Shown piece after piece: positions 52,753 through 62,224 of a stretch of DNA of 64,000 bases. The notes under the pieces were generated by a model. The model did no database searches, had not been told where the DNA came from, and worked only from the letters and a program-made list of their open reading frames with translations. How positions within the stretch are numbered: position 1 is the first letter of the stretch; the number at the start of each line of letters is the position of its first letter. The DNA is taken from positions 1-64,000 of the forward strand of contig NZ_SRSG01000024.1 in the NCBI RefSeq assembly GCF_005543295.1, written 5' to 3'. Both the position numbers and the translations under genes were made by a program. The stretch comes from Halalkalirubrum salinum (GTDB lineage: Archaea; Halobacteriota; Halobacteria; Halobacteriales; Haloferacaceae).

Positions 52753-54504
52753 TCACTCGTTCCAGCGCACGTCAGACAGCGTTCGCTGGACCGCCTCCTG
52801 TCCGACAGCGGCCGCAAACGCCTCGAAGCCAGCGCGTTCGGCCCGATCGCTCGCGTTCGCGACGAGCCGCGAGACGATGAACTCCGGCGTCGATTTGCCA
52901 ATGGTCCCGAATCGTGGCTGGTAGTCGACCCGCAGTTCAAGGTCTTGGGTGAGCCCTTCCGCGAAGATCCCGTCGATTCTGGCGGTGTCCGGAAGCGGAC
53001 TGAGATCTTCGGCCAGATGCGTGACGTACACGCCGAGTGCGCCCTTTTCAACAGTGAGCTCGACGAGGCCGTTGAGCAGGTCTGCGGCCCGGCCGGGTTC
53101 GGTGATCGCCTCGAACTCGTCGACGAGCATGAGCGTGTTGCCGTCAGTCGTCAGCGGTGGCACGATCGACTTCAGGGTCGACTCGAGCACGCCAGCGTTG
53201 AACGAGGCGTGTCTGCGGTGAAAGACGATCGTCTCGAAGCGGCCGATCTCCGCGGCTGCTGCAGGGACGGGAAGCCCCATCGACGCGAGCAGCGCGACCT
53301 GACACAGCGTCTCTAAGAGCGTCGTCTTCCCCCCGGAGTTCGCGCCAGTCAACACCGCAACCCGATCCCCGGACGGCGGTGTCAACGAATTGTCGTCGAT
53401 CGAGTGGGTCCCGACCCCATACGTCACTGGCTGCACCGTCTCATCCAATAGCAGATTCCGTGCCTGCCGCACTGCGAGCCCGTCCTCGACGAACGTCGGC
53501 CGTGTGAGATCATATTCGACGGCGAATCGGCCCAATGAAAGCTCAAAAGCGATGTCTGACACCGCATCAATCACGACATCCACGTCGCCCGCGGCGTCAT
53601 CGATCGTTGACTGAAGCTCCCCGACGACTGTCTCTCGTCGATCGGCGACAGCGTCGTCGAGTTCAGTTGTTAGCGATCGAAGTGTGGTACTCACAAAGTC
53701 TGCAGCGTCTGCGGGATCGTCCGCGGCAGCGCTGCGGATTCGTTCGCGGTCAATCCCGGTTTCGGCGGCGACGTGGCGAATGACTCCATTTTTGAACGAT
53801 TCGAGGTCTCGCGCACCTTCAGATCGAACCGTCTCGATTACGTCGAACGCCGCGTTTTCAATCGACTCGGCTGCGGCGTACTGTTCGCGAAGTCGATCGA
53901 GCTCGGCATCTGCCCCCGGTTCGACGCGGACGCCCTCGTCGGTCTCTCTGAGTTTGCCCAGCGCCGCCGCGGCCGTCTCGAGTGTCTCAGTGTCGGTCGA
54001 CGAGAGCACCTCGAACGTCTCTCCGGATAATCCCACAGTCACGAGCGCGATCGCGGTCTCGACGGCGGCACGGTCAGATCCCCCAGCTGCGTCGTACGCG
54101 TCGAACGCCTCGATGACCGTCGCACGATCCTTCGCGGACAGCGCCGCCCATGCGGTCTTCGCCGCGAGCACACGATCCAACCGCTGTTCGCGGGCGGTTT
54201 GCTCCGATCGGGGCGTCAGCACGCGAATACGATCTGCCGCATGCGCGGTGAGTGCGTGTTCGCTCGCAAGCGTGAGCAGATCGTCGTATACGTGTCGAGT
54301 ATCCGCAGTGCCGAGCACAGCCATCCCCTCGCCACCGGTTGCTCGCCGGAGAATCCGAACTGCCCGGCCACGCGGAATCCCCGCGTCAGTAAGCGTCCGA
54401 ACGGAGCCGGCCTCGATCGCCGCTATTGCCTCGGCCTCACCGATCGAGCCGCGGAGCTGTTCGGCCGTCTTCGGACCAACCCCCCAAAACTCCTGCAGTC
54501 GCAT
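52753..54504 (-). CDS. MutS-like DNA-binding ATPase (archaeal MutS5/MutS2-type)
   Basis: A 583-aa protein. The first 60 residues form a helix-hairpin-helix pair (LQEFWGVGPKTAEQL and TLTDAGIPRGRAVRIL). A long helical core region follows, then the MutS ATPase with Walker A TGANSGGKTTLL (about residue 390), Walker B LMLVDEFEA (about 460) and a following VYVTHLAEDL. It lacks the mismatch-recognition domain I of MutS1. The family may act in recombination or repair; the role in haloarchaea is not established. Confidence 0.83.
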   Translation of the reverse strand: MRLQEFWGVGPKTAEQLRGSIGEAEAIAAIEAGSVRTLTDAGIPRGRAVRILRRATGGEGMAVLGTADTRHVYDDLLTLASEHALTAHAADRIRVLTPRSEQTAREQRLDRVLAAKTAWAALSAKDRATVIEAFDAYDAAGGSDRAAVETAIALVTVGLSGETFEVLSSTDTETLETAAAALGKLRETDEGVRVEPGADAELDRLREQYAAAESIENAAFDVIETVRSEGARDLESFKNGVIRHVAAETGIDRERIRSAAADDPADAADFVSTTLRSLTTELDDAVADRRETVVGELQSTIDDAAGDVDVVIDAVSDIAFELSLGRFAVEYDLTRPTFVEDGLAVRQARNLLLDETVQPVTYGVGTHSIDDNSLTPPSGDRVAVLTGANSGGKTTLLETLCQVALLASMGLPVPAAAAEIGRFETIVFHRRHASFNAGVLESTLKSIVPPLTTDGNTLMLVDEFEAITEPGRAADLLNGLVELTVEKGALGVYVTHLAEDLSPLPDTARIDGIFAEGLTQDLELRVDYQPRFGTIGKSTPEFIVSRLVANASDRAERAGFEAFAAAVGQEAVQRTLSDVRWNE

Positions 54505-54572
54505 ACAGGGTAGTCATCGAGGAGCTGCTTAGCGTTTTATGTCCGGAAAAGCGCTGATTCGAGCTGCTTCTG

Positions 54573-54812
54573 TTACTGCGCGCTAACTGTCTCGCGTTCG
54601 TCCGTCTCTTCATCGATCGCCGATACGACGAGCGATGCGAGAAGTAACACCGCCTCCTCGTGGCGATCGCGCCGGACGCGGAAGTCCACCGGCGACACCT
54701 CAAGCTCGCGATAGGCGTCGAAGTGGGAGGGATCGACCACGCCGCGATCGAGGAGGTCCTCGACGACCTGGACCAAGAGCGCGTGGACGTGCATCAGTTC
54801 GTTCTTTTTCAC
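54573..54812 (-). CDS. UPF0058 family protein (second copy)
   Basis: A 79-aa helical protein, start GTG 54812 (MKKNELMHVHALL), which aligns with the start of the paralogue at 33501 (MHKDELLELHEQM). The conserved central His pattern (RRDRHEEAVLLLA) is partly kept. Function unknown. Confidence 0.78.
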   Translation of the reverse strand: MKKNELMHVHALLVQVVEDLLDRGVVDPSHFDAYRELEVSPVDFRVRRDRHEEAVLLLASLVVSAIDEETDERETVSAQ

Positions 54813-54908
54813 ATAAACGTATACGCCGTGGAACGGCCTAAAACCACCGCCGAACGGATTTTCCGGCGTTCACCGCGTTTTCGCTGAACTGCCGTAGAAG
54901 AGTTCTAC

Positions 54909-54995
54909 GACGACAACTTTGTGTCGATCCGACCTAAGACGACAATTCGGCGTCAATCCGACTTAGGACGATAACTCGGCGTCGATCGATTGGAA
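54909..54995. repeat. 29-bp degenerate triplicate spanning a gene end
   Basis: Copies at 54909-54937, 54938-54966 and 54967-54995 begin GACGACAA or GACGATAA and share the core GTCGATCCGA. The third copy encodes the last residues of the metallo-beta-lactamase (SIDAELSS) and the stop codon lies at the junction, so the coding tail was duplicated into the 3' flank. Confidence 0.75.
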
Positions 54996-55763
54996 CACAG
55001 ACAGATCGTGGCCGTACAACACCATCGCGTCTGTCTGTCGATCGATCTCTCGGAGGCGCTCACGACTTGTACGCCACGCGCAGCTATCCCACAACAGCCC
55101 TGGTCCCAGCGGCACGCCGTCGGTATAGTTTGCCTCGACGTACGCCTCGTCGCCGGCGATAAGGAGCGTTTCTTCGTCAGGGAGAGATACTTGTAGCCCC
55201 ATCAACCCCGGCGTGTGGCCGGGGAGGTGCAACAGTCGTACAGACGGATCGAGCGTGTGGGTCTCGCCGTGGACCAATTGCCAGTTGTATCCCCCATCGA
55301 AGTCGGCGGCGAGGTAGGCGATCGATCCCTCATTGGTGTGTGCGCTCATGAATGCGAACGGCAGTTCGTCCTCGTGGACGTAGATCGGAACGTCAGTTCC
55401 CTCGAAGACCGACAGCTCGCCGGCGTGGTCCAGATGTAGATGCGTCATCACGACAGCGTCGATGTCATCGATCGCATATCCGACCGCGTCCAGATCCGAC
55501 TGGAGGAATCGATCGGCCGCGTCGTACGCCTCAAAGGCATCGTATAACGGATCGGGCCAGTACGATTCGGCGTTCGATGGCGGGCCAGTGTCAACGAGCA
55601 CGGTCTGGCTGTCAGTTTCGATCACGGCGGCCCAGACGACGAAGTCGCCGATTTCGTGGTCGGGATTCGGCTCCGCTGCACCGCCCATTGTGTAGCCGCT
55701 CAGTACGTATCCCATGTCGGCGCGGACCCGGCCGCGATCGACGAGCGTGACTCTCGTGCTCAT
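54963..55763 (-). CDS. Metallo-beta-lactamase fold hydrolase, lactonase-like
   Basis: A 266-aa protein with the zinc-site motif THLHLDHAGE (about residue 107), HLPGHTPGLMGLQ, IAGDEAY and a final His in LYGHD. The spacing and the N-terminal MGYVLSGYT resemble the AttM/AiiA group of N-acyl-homoserine lactonases, though many relatives have other ester or lactone substrates. No signal peptide. ATG 55763 is chosen by family likeness. Its 3' end is duplicated downstream. Confidence 0.82.
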   Translation of the reverse strand: MSTRVTLVDRGRVRADMGYVLSGYTMGGAAEPNPDHEIGDFVVWAAVIETDSQTVLVDTGPPSNAESYWPDPLYDAFEAYDAADRFLQSDLDAVGYAIDDIDAVVMTHLHLDHAGELSVFEGTDVPIYVHEDELPFAFMSAHTNEGSIAYLAADFDGGYNWQLVHGETHTLDPSVRLLHLPGHTPGLMGLQVSLPDEETLLIAGDEAYVEANYTDGVPLGPGLLWDSCAWRTSRERLREIDRQTDAMVLYGHDLSVFQSIDAELSS

Positions 55764-55874
55764 GGGGTGTGTACGCAATCGAGCGTGTTAATGACACCGC
55801 TGGGCACACAGTATCATTTGTGATTCTTTCAACCGTACGCTATTTGTGCACGCCTCCTGAAGCGTACCCAAGCG

Positions 55875-57290
55875 ATGGATCGGAGTTCGGACACCCGGAC
55901 GGCCGAGGAACTTTTGGCCGATGCGATCAATCGGCCAGAGTCGTACGGCCAACCCGAGACTCGTCGGCTGATTAGACTACTGCGAAGCCGTGATCCAAAG
56001 GCTCGTCTGAGCGCGTCGTGGGCAATCGGACTGGCTGTCGAGCATAATCCGGCCCTTGTCGATTCAAATATTCGACGGCTGGCGCGGAGTGTCGAGTCTG
56101 AAATTGCAGAAACCGACGCAATCCGAACGATCGCGTATATAGCCGAACACCGGCCAGACGTGGTGGAAAAAGTGCTGTCGCTCGCGAACGTCGATCGCGA
56201 GCAGGCTGTCGAACTTGCCCCCCAGATTGTGCGGATCTACCGCGACACCGACCGTGGTCCAGCGTCGGTCGTCGGTGACCACCAATCGCAACTTGGGCGC
56301 AAGCACATGTCACACCGCGCTGAGGAGACCGCAAACGAATCCGATGACGAGGTAGATCCAGACGACCCTGATGACCCGAAAGATCGATCGCGATCGGTGG
56401 CGGCCACCGGCGATCAACCACCAAAATCGCCACCGGAACCACCACCGCCACGATCGCTCCGCTACAGCGAGTTTGTCGTTGAGGGACCGATGCTATCACA
56501 GGGACCGATTGAGGCGATGAAAGCCAAATATCAGGCAGAGGGACGTCAGTATCCAGTCACGCTCAAACGTCTTAGAAACCGTCTGTCGCCAACTGATACC
56601 CGCCGAATTGCCGAGGAACTGTCGGACTGGGACAGCGTGGGCACTCACCCAGCAGCCGTCTCTGTTGTTGGGTGGGGGATCGCTCCCGGTGGGTGGATTG
56701 CCCACCAGTACATCGACGGCGGGACCGTTGCGGATCGTCGCGGCCCCGTTCCACCACGGGAAGCCTACTGGATAGTTGAGCGGGTTAGCGATGCCCTCCG
56801 GTACGCCCACGGCCAAGGCCTTGTCCACGGCTGTTTGTCCCCGTCCTCGGTAGGATTCGGCGTAAGCTTCGGTGTGTCCAAAACCGGAGACCCCTGGAAT
56901 TACCCGTTTGTGATGGACTGGGGCTGTCTGCGACTGTACGATGTGGATGTCGCGACGGCAATTGGACATCCAGTAAAGTACGCCGCTCCCGAGCAGATCG
57001 CCCCCGATCGGTTCGGTCGCGTCGATGCACTGACCGACGTGTACCAGTTAGGTGCACTCGCCTACCGGCTATTCACCGGACGCGCCCCGTATCAGTCAAC
57101 GGGCCCGACAGCCGTGACTGAGGTGATTGGCCGCCAGCCACCGCCACCGAGTGGGGTTCATCATGCGGTACCAGAAGCACTCGATCCGATTCTCCAGACC
57201 TGTTTGGCGTCGTCGAAGCTCGATCGGTACGAAACTGTCGAGGCGTTTCGCCGGGAACTCGCCGCTGTTCGCTCGGAGGTTGGCCTGTGA
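55875..57290 (+). CDS. HEAT-repeat protein fused to a degenerate protein kinase
   Basis: A 471-aa protein. Residues 1-130 are HEAT-like helical repeats (RSRDPKARLSASWAIGLAVE). Residues about 155-195 are a charged and proline-rich linker. Residues 200-470 have a Ser/Thr kinase fold. The ATP-Lys is kept (YPVTLKRL) and so are YAAPEQ and the DVYQLGALAYRLFTG helix. The catalytic loop, however, reads VHGCLSPSSV, lacking the HRD Asp, its Lys and the Asn, and the Mg loop is MDWG. It is therefore probably a pseudokinase that binds partners or nucleotide. The next gene overlaps by four bases and encodes a membrane protein. Confidence 0.78.
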   Translation: MDRSSDTRTAEELLADAINRPESYGQPETRRLIRLLRSRDPKARLSASWAIGLAVEHNPALVDSNIRRLARSVESEIAETDAIRTIAYIAEHRPDVVEKVLSLANVDREQAVELAPQIVRIYRDTDRGPASVVGDHQSQLGRKHMSHRAEETANESDDEVDPDDPDDPKDRSRSVAATGDQPPKSPPEPPPPRSLRYSEFVVEGPMLSQGPIEAMKAKYQAEGRQYPVTLKRLRNRLSPTDTRRIAEELSDWDSVGTHPAAVSVVGWGIAPGGWIAHQYIDGGTVADRRGPVPPREAYWIVERVSDALRYAHGQGLVHGCLSPSSVGFGVSFGVSKTGDPWNYPFVMDWGCLRLYDVDVATAIGHPVKYAAPEQIAPDRFGRVDALTDVYQLGALAYRLFTGRAPYQSTGPTAVTEVIGRQPPPPSGVHHAVPEALDPILQTCLASSKLDRYETVEAFRRELAAVRSEVGL

Positions 57291-58012
57291 GTGCCGTTGC
57301 ACCCGCCTCAGGGTTACTGGCCCGGTTTATTGGATGGGTCTTACTGGCTCTTTCGTGCTTTGTGACTTCCTACTACGCTTGGACAACCGCCGAACGCTTC
57401 GAGAGCGATCGGCTGGTGTGGCGATATCTCGCCGTCGCGACCGGTGTCGGGGGTGTGTTTGGGTTCGTGGCGATCGCGTCGTTGCTATCTCCACGATCGA
57501 CGCTGTGGGCAGCGCTCACCGGGGCAGTGGGGCTGTTTTTTGTGATTTTGTTGTCGCTGTCAATCCGCGAACTGTACTTCGAGTCGGCGGCAGCCGATCG
57601 ACACGATGAGTGGATCTCGCTTGCGACCGCCAGACGAATCGAGACCGCATTTATGCTCGTCATTCTCCTCGAACTTGCCGTGCTCGTCAGCACTGGATTC
57701 GTGTGGGTTACAGACTTCGTGCAGGTCATCGGTGCCATTGCCTTCGCCAGCTACGGCGTGTCCTTCGCCTACTATGTCCGCGTCACGACGGCCGCTCGAG
57801 GCACCGTCATGGACTCTGTGTTGACCTACGCCGTTGCCGTGCTCTTGACGATCAGTGTTGCGTTAGCAATTGAACCGACGACGCGCTTCGGTGTCTACCC
57901 AGCGCTGAGCGACAGCGTGGTCACCGTGTTGGTTGTCATGAGCGCGAGTTTTCTGATCGTGCTCATAGTTCGATTCCGCCAGACGGCCGCTGCTGGTGCG
58001 GCTGGGCGATGA
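57287..58012 (+). CDS. Seven-helix membrane protein coupled to the pseudokinase
   Basis: A 241-aa protein with seven clear hydrophobic helices and short loops; no family recognised. It starts at GTG within a GTGA overlap with the pseudokinase stop, so the two are translationally coupled. I infer a membrane sensor whose cytoplasmic partner is the pseudokinase; no sensory motif is visible. Confidence 0.65.
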   Translation: MSAVAPASGLLARFIGWVLLALSCFVTSYYAWTTAERFESDRLVWRYLAVATGVGGVFGFVAIASLLSPRSTLWAALTGAVGLFFVILLSLSIRELYFESAAADRHDEWISLATARRIETAFMLVILLELAVLVSTGFVWVTDFVQVIGAIAFASYGVSFAYYVRVTTAARGTVMDSVLTYAVAVLLTISVALAIEPTTRFGVYPALSDSVVTVLVVMSASFLIVLIVRFRQTAAAGAAGR

Positions 58013-58031
58013 ATACCGCCGATGGATTTTT

Positions 58032-59180
58032 TTACCGACTCTGCCGGTAGATTAGGTTTCGCTGGACCTCGTTTGCGCCCTCGTAGATCACCGGGATCCG
58101 CACGTCGCGGTACACTCGTGAGATCCGGCGCTCGTTGAGGATCGATCGGCCGCCGTGCAGTTGCATCCCACGCTCGGCGCAGTCAGTTGCCACCTCGGTG
58201 GCCTTCGTCTTCGCCAGCGCGGCCCAGTAGCCGGCGTTCTCACCGTTTGCAACCTTCTCGGCCGCACGCCAGGTGAGCGCACGAGCAGATTCGAACTCCA
58301 ATCGCATGTCGGCGATCGAGTGTTGCACTGCCTGAAACTCAGAGATCGATCGGCCAAACGCCTCGCGCTCGGCGACAAACGCCTCGGCCTCTTCGATCGC
58401 CGCAGCGGCGAGTCCGAGCCCGTGGCCGCCGACGATTATCCGCCCGTGGTTGAAAAAGTCCGCAAGCATGTAGAAGCCCCCACCCTCCGTGCCGACCAAG
58501 TTCTCCTCGGGGACAAAACACTCGTCTAGGACAATGTGGCCCTGTTTCGAGGCGCGCATGCCGATCTTCTCGGGGATGTGTTCGGCCTCGTATCCTTCGG
58601 AGTCGGTTTCGACAATAAACATCGAATAGTTGCTGTAGCGATCCTCGCTGTCGCCGGTCTTCGCGTAGAGGGTGAGCCAGTCGGCCTCGACCGCGTTGCC
58701 AACCCAGTACTTCTCGCCCGTAATCTCGTAGCCTCCCTCGACTTTCTCGGCGGTCGTGTCCATGCCGGCCAGGTCCGATCCAGTCTCTGGCTCTGATACC
58801 GCAAGTCCCGAGATTTGTTCGTTCTCGGCAACCGGCCGGAGGTACTGTTCTTTCTGTTCGTCGCTGCCGTACGTTTCGACCAGCTCACAGCCGAAGCTGG
58901 CGAGCTGCAGCGTCAGGGCGATCCCGGCGTCTGCGCGGTAGAACTCCTCGGCGATCGCCAAAATTTGGGTCAAATCGAGCCCTTTGCCGCCGTACTCCTC
59001 ACCGATATCTTGAGCGATCAACCCGGCGTCCATCCCCGCCTCAAGCACTTCCCAGGGATACTCGCCGTTGTCGTAGTACGCTTCAGCGTTCGGGGCGATA
59101 TGCTCGTTCGCGAACGTGCGTGCGTCCGCCTTGATCGCTCGTGCGTGTTCCGGGACGATGCTGTCATCAAGTAGCTCCAT
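58032..59180 (-). CDS. Acyl-CoA dehydrogenase
   Basis: A 382-aa flavoenzyme. Typical features are GLAVSEPETGSDLAGM (about 125-140), the FAD-binding KYWVGNAVEADW stretch, RMQLHGG-like RGMQLHGGRS and the C-terminal PVIYEGANEVQRNLI, whose Glu position is common in the family. It oxidises an acyl-CoA to the enoyl-CoA and passes electrons to ETF. Chain-length preference cannot be read. Same strand as menE, which lies 65 bp upstream. Confidence 0.9.
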   Translation of the reverse strand: MELLDDSIVPEHARAIKADARTFANEHIAPNAEAYYDNGEYPWEVLEAGMDAGLIAQDIGEEYGGKGLDLTQILAIAEEFYRADAGIALTLQLASFGCELVETYGSDEQKEQYLRPVAENEQISGLAVSEPETGSDLAGMDTTAEKVEGGYEITGEKYWVGNAVEADWLTLYAKTGDSEDRYSNYSMFIVETDSEGYEAEHIPEKIGMRASKQGHIVLDECFVPEENLVGTEGGGFYMLADFFNHGRIIVGGHGLGLAAAAIEEAEAFVAEREAFGRSISEFQAVQHSIADMRLEFESARALTWRAAEKVANGENAGYWAALAKTKATEVATDCAERGMQLHGGRSILNERRISRVYRDVRIPVIYEGANEVQRNLIYRQSR

Positions 59181-59245
59181 ACCTCATTTCAGGAGGCAGG
59201 AGGCAAAACATCGATGGAATCACAAACAACCAGTTTACGATTTAT

Positions 59246-60871
59246 TTACGACGCTTTTTTGTCATCTGGCTGAGATTGCGGATTGGTTTCCTGGTCTCTC
59301 GACTCAGGGTGTTCGTCCCCGGCAATGAGATCTTCGGGCACGAGTACGTCCTCGGTTTCGGCGTCGGGAATGCCGTGTGCCTCACGGGCACGATCGGCGA
59401 ATGCTGCAAGTCGATCGCGGACCGCCTCCCGGTCGATCGTTCCTGACACGGTCCGTGGAATTTCGGTGGCAAACACCAGAAATCGCGGGATCTTGTAGCC
59501 GGCGAGCCGCTCGCGACAGTAGGAATCCACCGCTTCGGCAGTCAACGAGTCGTCGTTTCTCACAACAAGGGCGGCGACCCGTTGGCCCCACGTTTCGTCG
59601 TCGATGCCGACAACTGCTGCGTCCTCGATTTTCGGTTCAGCGCACAGTACTTCGGCTACTTCGCCGGGATCGACGTTTTCCCCGCCGGTAATGATCCGAT
59701 CGTCGATCCGGTTTGAGACGAATAAGTAGCCCGTGTCATCGACGTAGCCGATATCACCAGTTCGGAGGCCATAATCGGAAAATGCTCCGGGGACAGCTTC
59801 GCCGTAGTATCCGGGCGTAACAGTCGGGCCAGAAACGTGGATTTCTCCGGGCGTTCCGGGCTCGGCGACTGTGCCATCGTCACTGACAATTGTCACGTCT
59901 GTCCACATGAGTGGTTGCCCGACAGTGTCAGGCCGCTCAAACGCCTGTTCAGGGGTTGCAGTTGCGATCTGTGAGGATGTTTCGGTCATGCCGTATGTCG
60001 GATAGACTGGAATCGAGTAGTTCCGACAGCGATCGATGAGCTTCGCCGAGGCGGGCGCACCGCCGAGTAACACCGCTCGCAGGGATTCAGAGAGCGTACC
60101 ACGGCTGTCAAGCATTTCAGTCAACATCGTCGGAACAAGTGACACAACAGTGATCCCGTAGCGATCGATATCGTCGGCCGCACCACCTGGATCGAAGGAC
60201 GGTCGGATAACTACCGTTGTTCCGTACAGGACCGATCTAAACAGCGGTGCGATACCACCCATGTGCGAAAGCGGGAGCGTGACGAGCCAACGGTCATCGG
60301 GATCAATGCCGAGTTTGAACCCCGAAGCTACTGCGCTGGCAAGGAGGTTTCCCATCGTGATTGGAACGAGCTTCGGCGCTCCCGTTGATCCAGATGTCGA
60401 CAACAAGAGCTGGGTGTCTTTTCGGGACCACTCGTAATCGTCACCCGCTTCGGGATCGATCTCGGGCAGACATGCAACACTCTCCCACTGTGGGTCCCCG
60501 GTCGTTGTCACAGGAATGTCTCCAGCTGCTTCGATCGCCACCGATTCGGTTTCCTCACTGCAGATGAGGATCATCGCATCGCTCCGCTCGAGACGTTCGT
60601 GTAATTCACGAGGAGTAAGCCGCGTACCGAGCGGGACAACAACCGCGCCGATTCGCATACTCGCGTGAAATAATCCGACCATGGTGACCGACGGTTCGAG
60701 GAGCAACGCGACGTGATCGCCGGAACGAACGCCCAGCGCCCGGAGCCGTCCTGCAGCCTCCTCAACCGCCCGATCGAGCCCAGCGTACGTCCACGCTTTA
60801 TCGCCATCTGCGGCCACGATCGCGCTCGCGTCGGGCGTCGATCGAGCGCGGTGGGTCAGCCAGTCGCGCAT
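59246..60871 (-). CDS. menE: o-Succinylbenzoate-CoA ligase
   Basis: A 541-aa adenylate-forming enzyme. The P-loop-like STSGSTGAPKLVP (about residue 150), YGMTETSSQ (about 300), TGDIGY and NRIDDRIITGGENVDPGEVE-type hinge are present, as is the catalytic Lys in AGYKIPRF. The best fit is MenE of menaquinone synthesis, given its N-terminus MRDWLTHRA and the presence of menD and menF in the same window. Another acyl-CoA ligase is possible. ATG 60871 has a TATA-like AAAATTG about 26 bases upstream. The C-terminal tail (about 30 residues) is polar and acidic. Confidence 0.82.
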   Translation of the reverse strand: MRDWLTHRARSTPDASAIVAADGDKAWTYAGLDRAVEEAAGRLRALGVRSGDHVALLLEPSVTMVGLFHASMRIGAVVVPLGTRLTPRELHERLERSDAMILICSEETESVAIEAAGDIPVTTTGDPQWESVACLPEIDPEAGDDYEWSRKDTQLLLSTSGSTGAPKLVPITMGNLLASAVASGFKLGIDPDDRWLVTLPLSHMGGIAPLFRSVLYGTTVVIRPSFDPGGAADDIDRYGITVVSLVPTMLTEMLDSRGTLSESLRAVLLGGAPASAKLIDRCRNYSIPVYPTYGMTETSSQIATATPEQAFERPDTVGQPLMWTDVTIVSDDGTVAEPGTPGEIHVSGPTVTPGYYGEAVPGAFSDYGLRTGDIGYVDDTGYLFVSNRIDDRIITGGENVDPGEVAEVLCAEPKIEDAAVVGIDDETWGQRVAALVVRNDDSLTAEAVDSYCRERLAGYKIPRFLVFATEIPRTVSGTIDREAVRDRLAAFADRAREAHGIPDAETEDVLVPEDLIAGDEHPESRDQETNPQSQPDDKKAS

Positions 60872-61179
60872 TGCCCGTACTTTCGTCGGAGAGTACAATT
60901 TTCTTTCCCCCGCGGCGATCGACACGACCATGGGCCCAATTTTGATCCAATAGCGCACGCAGTGTGGGTCGGTTCTAACCGTCACGTTTATTATCGAACG
61001 ATGTGTCGAACGTTGCGGTTCGGTCTGGGTATCAAATTCAGCAATACCGACGACGTATGTGTGTTTTGTGATTCCTAACAGTAAGTAGATTTAAATAGTT
61101 TAGGCGCATTACTTATTGTAAGGACAAATCCCCGCGATCGTCTGTTTTCTCCTCTCCGTGGGATGTCCAAAAGACAACT
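60872..61179. promoter_or_regulatory. Divergent promoter region of menE and tfb
   Basis: About 308 bases with no supported gene. The menE side has its TATA-like element near 60893-60900. The tfb side has TTTAAATAG near 61090-61098, which would leave a leader of about 60 bases, and a second AT-rich ACTTATTG near 61111. Confidence 0.5.
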
Positions 61180-62157
61180 ATGAGCGAAAGCGAATCCACC
61201 ATACGAACGTACACCCGCGAGGACGAATCGGAGACCTCGCGATCGCAACGAGAATCGAGTACCGTCTGCCCCGAATGCAGCGGCCAGCTGTTGACCGACG
61301 AAGAACACGGCGAGACCGTCTGCAGTGACTGTGGACTCGTCGTCGAAGACGACGCCGTCGATCGCGGCCCCGAGTGGCGTGCGTTCGACAGCGCCGAGCG
61401 AGACTCGAAGTCACGGGTCGGTGCACCGACGACGAAGATGATGCACGACAAGGGCCTGTCGACCAACATCGGCTGGCAGAACAAAGACGCCTACGGCAAG
61501 TCACTCTCGTCGAGACAGCGCCAGCAGATGCAGCGACTTCGCACGTGGAACGAGCGGTTCCGCACCCGCGATTCGAAAGAGCGCAACCTCAAACAGGCCC
61601 TCGGCGAGATCGATCGCATGGCCTCCGCACTGGGGCTCCCCAAGACAGTCCGTGAGACCGCGTCGGTGATCTACCGTCGCGCGCTGGGTGAGAACCTCTT
61701 GCCCGGCCGATCGATCGAGGGCGTTGCCACCGCGGCGCTGTACGCAGCAGCCCGTCAGGCAGGCAATCCGCGCAGCCTCGATGAGTTCACCGCCGTGTCG
61801 CGCGTCGACAAGATGGAACTTACTCGGACGTATCGCTACATCGTTCGAGAGCTGAAACTGGAGATTCAGCCGGCCGACCCAGAGAGCTACGTCCCACGAT
61901 TCGTTTCGCGACTCGAGCTGTCCGACGAGGTCGAACGAGAAGCCCGAAAGCTCCTCCGCGGGGCAAAAGACACCGGACTCACGAGCGGGAAGTCTCCGGT
62001 TGGACTTGCGGCTGCGGCGGTCTATGCTGCAGCGCTTTTGTCTAACGAGAAGGTCACCCAAAGCCAGGTCGGCGACGTCGCCGACATCTCTGAGGTGACG
62101 ATCCGGAACCGATACAAAGAACTGCTCGAGATCGATCACACCGGCGTGTTCAACTAG
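61180..62157 (+). CDS. tfb: Transcription initiation factor IIB (TFB)
   Basis: A 325-aa archaeal TFIIB. The N-terminal zinc ribbon has CPECSGQLL and CSDCGLVVEDD (about 29-55), then the B-reader/linker (GPEWRAFDSAERD) and two cyclin-like repeats (about 125-320) with AAALYAAARQAG and AAAVYAAALLSNE. It recruits RNA polymerase to TBP-bound promoters. Haloarchaea have several TFBs; this one looks complete. Its mRNA seems to have a leader, unlike many neighbours. Confidence 0.95.
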   Translation: MSESESTIRTYTREDESETSRSQRESSTVCPECSGQLLTDEEHGETVCSDCGLVVEDDAVDRGPEWRAFDSAERDSKSRVGAPTTKMMHDKGLSTNIGWQNKDAYGKSLSSRQRQQMQRLRTWNERFRTRDSKERNLKQALGEIDRMASALGLPKTVRETASVIYRRALGENLLPGRSIEGVATAALYAAARQAGNPRSLDEFTAVSRVDKMELTRTYRYIVRELKLEIQPADPESYVPRFVSRLELSDEVEREARKLLRGAKDTGLTSGKSPVGLAAAAVYAAALLSNEKVTQSQVGDVADISEVTIRNRYKELLEIDHTGVFN

Positions 62158-62224
62158 GACGGAAATCTGTAGTGTGTCATCACTACACAAGATTTTACTC
62201 CACGGGGGTTCTCACTCACGGCGT

